The translations under genes and the position numbers were made by a program. DNA of 33,713 bases from a virus. Under the pieces are notes generated by a model that was given only the letters and a program-made list of their open reading frames with translations, was not told where the DNA came from and did no database searches. This document shows, one piece after another, positions 30,621 to 33,713 of this stretch. The DNA is taken from IMG/VR virus record IMGVR_UViG_3300035698_008689, positions 1-33,713 of that record; one strand, written 5' to 3'. The stretch's first letter is position 1, and each line of letters starts with the position of its first letter.

Positions 30621-31664
30621 ATGACAGGACAAATAGGTATAGTTCAAATATTAAAGGATCTCACGTATCCATTACATGCAAATGATATTAGTAAATTAAA
30701 AACTGATATTGTTAATCTTCAAACTAAGTTGTCGATAGAAGAAAACGAAACCGATTCATTATCTTCTTCAAAAGAAGAACTGGAAGATAAATTGAATAAA
30801 TTAATATCAGATTCTGACACTGTCGAAGATGAAGCAAAAGATCAAATAGATTTTCTTAAAATTGAAATCATACGTTATACTAATATCATCGAAGAAAAAG
30901 AATTGATGATCGATAGTATGACAAACGAAATAGAAGTTTTTAATTCCGACGTTATGAGATTACAACGAGCAATCAAAGATTGTCCTGATCTAAACGATCC
31001 CGTTGAACAAAAACTAATTAATAAATATCCAAAACAAAACACTACTTACAATAGAAAAGAAACCGATCGTGAATATGATATCGATGTTAGAAATTTTCTT
31101 GCGATGTATGATGATTTTAAAGTTCCTACATTCACTGGAAAAAACTACGATGAGATTGCACTAAAGTCTTGTTTATGGGTTCAAAAAAATATAGAGTATA
31201 AGACTGATGGGTCACCCGATTCTTACAAGACCGGAGAATATTGGGCGTATCCGTATCAAACAATGTATCATAAATACGGCGATTGCGAAGATGGCGCAAT
31301 ATTGTTAGCATGTATAATGTTAAAGAGTGGTATTCCTTATTATAGAGTTAGAATGGCGTGTGGTTCTGTATTTGGTGGAGGACATGCTTATTGTTGTTAC
31401 GCTAGAGAATTAGACGATGAGTTCATCGTTCTTGATTGGTGTTACTGGCCAAAAGAAATTCCAATAAACGATAGACTATTACACAAAGAAGAACAAAACT
31501 ATTCAGATGTAACTAGAAATTTTTATGTTTGGTTTAGTTTTGATTTAAAACACAGTTACGGACAGATGCTGACGATAAATGCAGCAACAAAAAGCAGAAA
31601 GAAAGCAAATAAAATATTAAAGAAAATTAAATTTAAACCAATTAATTTCGATGATAAAGTATGA
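30621..31664 (+). CDS. Coiled-coil transglutaminase-like cysteine peptidase (candidate lysis enzyme)
   Basis: This encodes 347 aa. ATG 30621 lies 4 nt after GGTGA; an upstream in-frame ATG at 30600 is inside the fibre gene. Residues about 22-118 form a long coiled coil (LKTDIVNLQTKLSIEENE, KEELEDKLNKLISDSD). The C-terminal domain has the transglutaminase-like order Cys-His-Asp: C222 in YGDCEDGAILLACIM, H255 in GGGHAYCCYA and D272 in FIVLDWCYWP. This superfamily includes the pseudomurein endoisopeptidases PeiW/PeiP of methanogen viruses, but no pseudomurein-binding repeats are visible here, so the substrate is unknown. The two membrane proteins that follow suggest lysis; a tail-associated role in entry is also possible. 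Confidence 0.78.
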   Translation: MTGQIGIVQILKDLTYPLHANDISKLKTDIVNLQTKLSIEENETDSLSSSKEELEDKLNKLISDSDTVEDEAKDQIDFLKIEIIRYTNIIEEKELMIDSMTNEIEVFNSDVMRLQRAIKDCPDLNDPVEQKLINKYPKQNTTYNRKETDREYDIDVRNFLAMYDDFKVPTFTGKNYDEIALKSCLWVQKNIEYKTDGSPDSYKTGEYWAYPYQTMYHKYGDCEDGAILLACIMLKSGIPYYRVRMACGSVFGGGHAYCCYARELDDEFIVLDWCYWPKEIPINDRLLHKEEQNYSDVTRNFYVWFSFDLKHSYGQMLTINAATKSRKKANKILKKIKFKPINFDDKV

Positions 31665-32032
31665 TACAGGAGAGATTTGAATTGACCGACGGGAAAACCT
31701 TACAAGAAATGTTTAAGAAATTAGACTATATTATAGAGAATGTGAATCAAGTGAAAACACAAGTTGCAGTAGTTATTACTAGGTTAGACAACACAGATTC
31801 AAATCTGAAATCATACAGAGAAAAATTACACGAACACAAATCGGATAATAAAGAATCTTTCAAAGCTATCGATTGCACACTTGAAAAAATGAGCGACAAA
31901 ATGGAAGAACATGCAAAAAGAAACCAAGAAGAACACGAAAAAATGAATATCGAAAGAGCAAAACTTGTAACCCTTGGCGGAATCGTCGGTGCAGGATTTA
32001 TTTTTATCCTAAAATTATTAGGAATATATTAA
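31661..32032 (+). CDS. XhlA-like coiled coil with C-terminal membrane anchor
   Basis: This encodes 123 aa with a 4-nt overlap to the preceding gene (ATGA). A TTG at 31682 behind GGAGAG is an alternative start. Residues about 12-95 are coiled-coil helices; residues 102-121 form one transmembrane segment (LVTLGGIVGAGFIFILKLLG). This order, cytosolic coiled coil then C-terminal anchor, matches haemolysin XhlA-type proteins encoded with holins in phages. A membrane adaptor in lysis is likely, but direct evidence is only the topology and location. Confidence 0.68.
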   Translation: MIQERFELTDGKTLQEMFKKLDYIIENVNQVKTQVAVVITRLDNTDSNLKSYREKLHEHKSDNKESFKAIDCTLEKMSDKMEEHAKRNQEEHEKMNIERAKLVTLGGIVGAGFIFILKLLGIY

Positions 32033-32048
32033 CTAAACAGGTGATTAT

Positions 32049-32297
32049 ATGAATAAGATAATAGATATTATAGGAAACATGGCAGGACATGCAGTATCAG
32101 GATTTATCATAGGTGTAATTGCATCAATGGCACAAGCACTTGCTTTAACACCAGACCTACAAGTAGCAATTTTACTTATGGTCATTGGTTCATCAATAGC
32201 TTTCTTGAAGGCAGTAATCGATCAATTAGAAGAGATTCTACCTAAGAGTACAGCAGCAAAAGGAAAGAAGCCATTCAGAGCTTTCTTTGGAATTTAA
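32049..32297 (+). CDS. Two-TM holin-like membrane protein
   Basis: This encodes 82 aa starting at ATG 32049 behind AGGTGATTAT. Two hydrophobic segments at about 14-33 (HAVSGFIIGVIASMAQALAL) and 37-57 (QVAILLMVIGSSIAFLKAVI) are joined by a short polar turn, followed by a basic C-terminus (KGKKPFRAFFGI). Size and topology suit a class II holin or XhlB-like protein. Adjacency to the peptidase and XhlA-like genes strengthens the reading. Holins have no strict sequence motif, so this stays an inference. Confidence 0.68.
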   Translation: MNKIIDIIGNMAGHAVSGFIIGVIASMAQALALTPDLQVAILLMVIGSSIAFLKAVIDQLEEILPKSTAAKGKKPFRAFFGI

Positions 32298-32318
32298 GGG
32301 AAATTTCCCTTTTTTTTT
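32296..32318 (+). terminator. Palindromic hairpin plus T9 at the end of the late block
   Basis: AAGGGAAATTTCCCTT is a perfect palindrome immediately followed by an uninterrupted run of T residues (32310-32318, part of which pairs with the left arm). It overlaps the holin-like stop codon and ends the rightward late transcription unit before the strand switch. Confidence 0.78.
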
Positions 32319-32329
32319 AAGTGATTATT

Positions 32330-32449
32330 ATGAGATGTTTTATATGCCATAGACTGTTTCAAGGTCGTAAAGGTTTGACATGCGACAAATGTCGTGATGC
32401 AAACGAACCAGCAACAAGAACAGTACACGATAATATTATTCGTGAATAA
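32330..32449 (+). CDS. Mini zinc-ribbon protein
   Basis: This encodes 39 aa from ATG 32330, 5 nt after AGTGA. Cys residues at positions 3, 6, 18 and 21 give a C-X2-C-X11-C-X2-C arrangement (CFICHRLF, LTCDKC), a classic zinc-binding knuckle pair, followed by a polar tail. It lies 12 nt past the T-tract terminator and ends 1 nt before the stop codon of the convergent nuclease gene. The binding site and intact ligands support it despite its size. Such small ribbons often bind nucleic acids or act as regulators; function here is unknown. Confidence 0.65.
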   Translation: MRCFICHRLFQGRKGLTCDKCRDANEPATRTVHDNIIRE

Positions 32450-32450
32450 T

Positions 32451-33083
32451 TTACAACTCTGAAATAAACGTTTTTATCTTTTTACCTTTTTTGTCGCCAA
32501 TGCCATTTACGATAAAACTTTTGTCCTCGAAACTTTGTTTCAATTTCGATAGGTTATTGTAATTTGTTTTAATCCTTGATACTAATTTATTGCTGATGCC
32601 TGGAATTAAAAATAACAATTGCTCATATGGATTCAATTTATGATTGACAAACTTATTTTCGCCATGAAAGACTTCAATCTTGTCTTCTTTAATTTCCTTG
32701 ATAATCATTTTAATCATTAACAATAAATCATCATCTGTCTCAACTTGGATGACTCTAATATTATATCTCAAGAACACTGATTTTAGCATTCCCAAGTATT
32801 GGTTCTTTGTTACATTGTTGTACTTATTTAGTACAGCGTAATGGAAGAAAGTTCCTGAAATGATTAAGAACTTGTATTTATGTTGTTGCATTGCAATCAA
32901 TTGTTTCTGTATGTGTTTCTTGGTATAACTTTGAATGAAATCGGCTATGGTTTTTCTTTCAAATATAGAATCGGTTTCTTCGTCGAAAAAATCTCCTGTT
33001 GGCAATGCTTCTATTTTACTACCTTCAAAAAGTTCTGTTGCTTTCAATTGTATCTCTGGGGGTTCTCTACTATCTATTATCAT
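32451..33083 (-). CDS. ERCC4/XPF-type nuclease with C-terminal helix-hairpin-helix
   Basis: This encodes 210 aa. The nuclease core is clear: IDSREPPE (D4, R6, E7) at the start, then TGDFFDEE and FERKTIADF, giving the GDx(n)ERKx3D signature (D31, E42, R43, K44, D48). The C-terminal 60 residues contain two helix-hairpin-helix-like repeats (LLFLIPGISNKLVSRIKT, IVNGIGDKKGKKIKTF) for DNA binding. Together this is the layout of archaeal XPF/Hef nuclease parts without the helicase. It would cut branched or forked DNA, probably in viral replication or recombination. The start has GGTGATAAAATG and overlaps the stop of the upstream gene by 3 nt. Confidence 0.92.
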   Translation of the reverse strand: MIIDSREPPEIQLKATELFEGSKIEALPTGDFFDEETDSIFERKTIADFIQSYTKKHIQKQLIAMQQHKYKFLIISGTFFHYAVLNKYNNVTKNQYLGMLKSVFLRYNIRVIQVETDDDLLLMIKMIIKEIKEDKIEVFHGENKFVNHKLNPYEQLLFLIPGISNKLVSRIKTNYNNLSKLKQSFEDKSFIVNGIGDKKGKKIKTFISEL

Positions 33084-33430
33084 TTTATCACCATGTATTT
33101 TTCAGGATTAAATCCTTTTCTCAATAAACAAAAAACTATATTATCATTACAAGTAATAATCCTGTCGCTCTGAATCTCGAAATTCAAATCCATTTGTATA
33201 TCGAATTTGACTTTTCTGATATCAACATTTTGGATCTTGTGGTATGCATCACCAATGATATAAGTCAAATCAAAAATTTTAGAGTCACGATGTTGGATAA
33301 ATTCCATTAACTCTATTTGGGTTATTTTGAAAATACTGCAATCACTGTGTAAATATAAAGTAATAAACTCTTCTACAATTATGCTTATAGACGAAAACCT
33401 CATCCTTTCTATTAATATATTTTGTTTCAT
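33080..33430 (-). CDS. Unknown protein between primase and nuclease
   Basis: This encodes 116 aa read leftward. The start is GTGAAATTATG, with the ribosome binding site overlapping the primase stop codon, and it overlaps the nuclease start by 4 nt, so all three genes form one operon. Visible parts are an N-terminal helix (SISIIVEEFITLYLH), a middle alpha/beta region (KIFDLTYIIGDAYHKI) and a beta-rich end (VKFDIQMDLNFEIQSDRIIT). No motif is recognised. A role in replication or repair is likely only because of the neighbours. Confidence 0.65.
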   Translation of the reverse strand: MKQNILIERMRFSSISIIVEEFITLYLHSDCSIFKITQIELMEFIQHRDSKIFDLTYIIGDAYHKIQNVDIRKVKFDIQMDLNFEIQSDRIITCNDNIVFCLLRKGFNPEKYMVIK

Positions 33431-33434
33431 AATT

Positions 33435-33713
33435 TCACTTTATAAATTTGCAAAGTCTTGGTAAAGGACAATAACCTTTCCTTTTCACTGTCGTGCAACT
33501 TGGAGGAAGAATTATCCTTTTGTATAAATATTTCAATTGTCTTTCTTTAGTTATACAATGTAAGAACTTTTTCCTATCCATAAACTTTTTTAAAATATTT
33601 TCTATGTCTTTTTCACTGTATCCTTCTGAAATTAAATGAGTGATTACAATAAACCGTTCGTGATATGAATTGTCGAATTCGTTTATGGAAAGTAATATTT
33701 TTGCTACGCAAGG
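33435..33713 (-). CDS. priL: Archaeal-type DNA primase large subunit, C-terminal Fe-S domain (5' part outside window)
   Basis: The reverse strand is open from the right edge to a TGA at 33435-33437, giving 92 visible residues. They match the C-terminal iron-sulfur domain of archaeal/eukaryotic primase large subunits: PCVAKILLSINEFDNSYHER, FIVITHLISEGYSEKDIENI and, near the end, ILPPSCTTVKRKGYCPLPRL followed by Cys. The four cysteines (visible residues 2, 73, 82 and 88) are in the order expected to hold a 4Fe-4S cluster. PriL supports primer initiation and handover in archaeal replication. A virus-encoded copy implies its own primase. Whether a small-subunit domain is fused upstream cannot be seen. 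Confidence 0.85.
   Translation of the reverse strand, partial: PCVAKILLSINEFDNSYHERFIVITHLISEGYSEKDIENILKKFMDRKKFLHCITKERQLKYLYKRIILPPSCTTVKRKGYCPLPRLCKFIK

Noticed and set aside
1-33713. CRISPR arrays, IS elements or integrase/attachment sites
   Set aside because: No regularly spaced repeats, transposase-like genes or recombinase genes are found; the only tandem repeat is the coding 45-bp repeat.

Overview
The window looks like part of the genome of a tailed, contractile (myovirus-type) virus of an archaeon, either free or integrated. The archaeal evidence is direct. Most genes have a GGTGA-type ribosome binding site 4-8 nt before the start. Seven near-identical AATTAT(A/T)TTTA(A/T)AT(A/T) boxes, read here as TATA promoter elements, precede gene modules. 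The right-hand, leftward operon encodes the C-terminal Fe-S domain of an archaeal/eukaryotic-type primase large subunit and an XPF/Hef-type (ERCC4) nuclease. The DNA is AT-rich, the standard code is used (TAA, TAG and TGA all end genes), and I see no tRNA, rRNA, IS element, integrase or CRISPR. The host cannot be named from this sequence.

Layout. Positions 3-4209 form the head module: a 5'-truncated KOW-like protein, a small protein with a possible Cys-His-Asp triad, the prohead protease, an acidic scaffold, the HK97-fold major capsid protein, a likely decoration protein and two unknown small proteins. Positions 4256-7540 hold four beta-rich fibre or adhesin genes placed between capsid and neck genes, one with a LamG domain. 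Positions 7584-10378 are the neck: connector, stopper, tail-completion protein and tail terminator. Positions 10386-14806 hold the sheath, tube, a tail-assembly-chaperone pair with an apparent -1 frameshift site, and a short tape measure. Positions 14808-21276 are the baseplate: hub proteins, gpV-like spike, a ParB-like protein, PAAR-like tip, gp25-like wedge, gpJ and gpI. Positions 21281-30616 hold six fibre genes sharing modules. Positions 30621-32297 resemble a lysis cassette: a transglutaminase-like cysteine peptidase, an XhlA-like membrane-anchored coiled coil and a two-TM holin-like protein. After a 39-aa zinc-ribbon ORF, three leftward replication/repair genes converge on the late block.

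Genes are tightly packed, often overlapping by 1-4 nt, and once the two genes with AUA starts (4628-6124 and 9139-9645) are recognised, no stretch over about 120 nt is empty. Promoter boxes divide the late region into seven units, and hairpin-plus-T-tract elements follow the genes whose products should be needed in most copies.

Most notable: (1) two genes with no AUG, GUG or UUG start but an AUA after a Shine-Dalgarno-like sequence, plus a possible third; (2) a T TTT TTA slippery heptamer joining the tail chaperone ORFs, with competing downstream stems; (3) an identical MNYKERLN N-terminus on two otherwise unrelated proteins, which could be a virion-targeting tag; (4) a two-hairpin leader before the first head gene; (5) a carbohydrate-binding-like domain inserted into gpJ; (6) a possible three-gene archaeal-virus lysis module.
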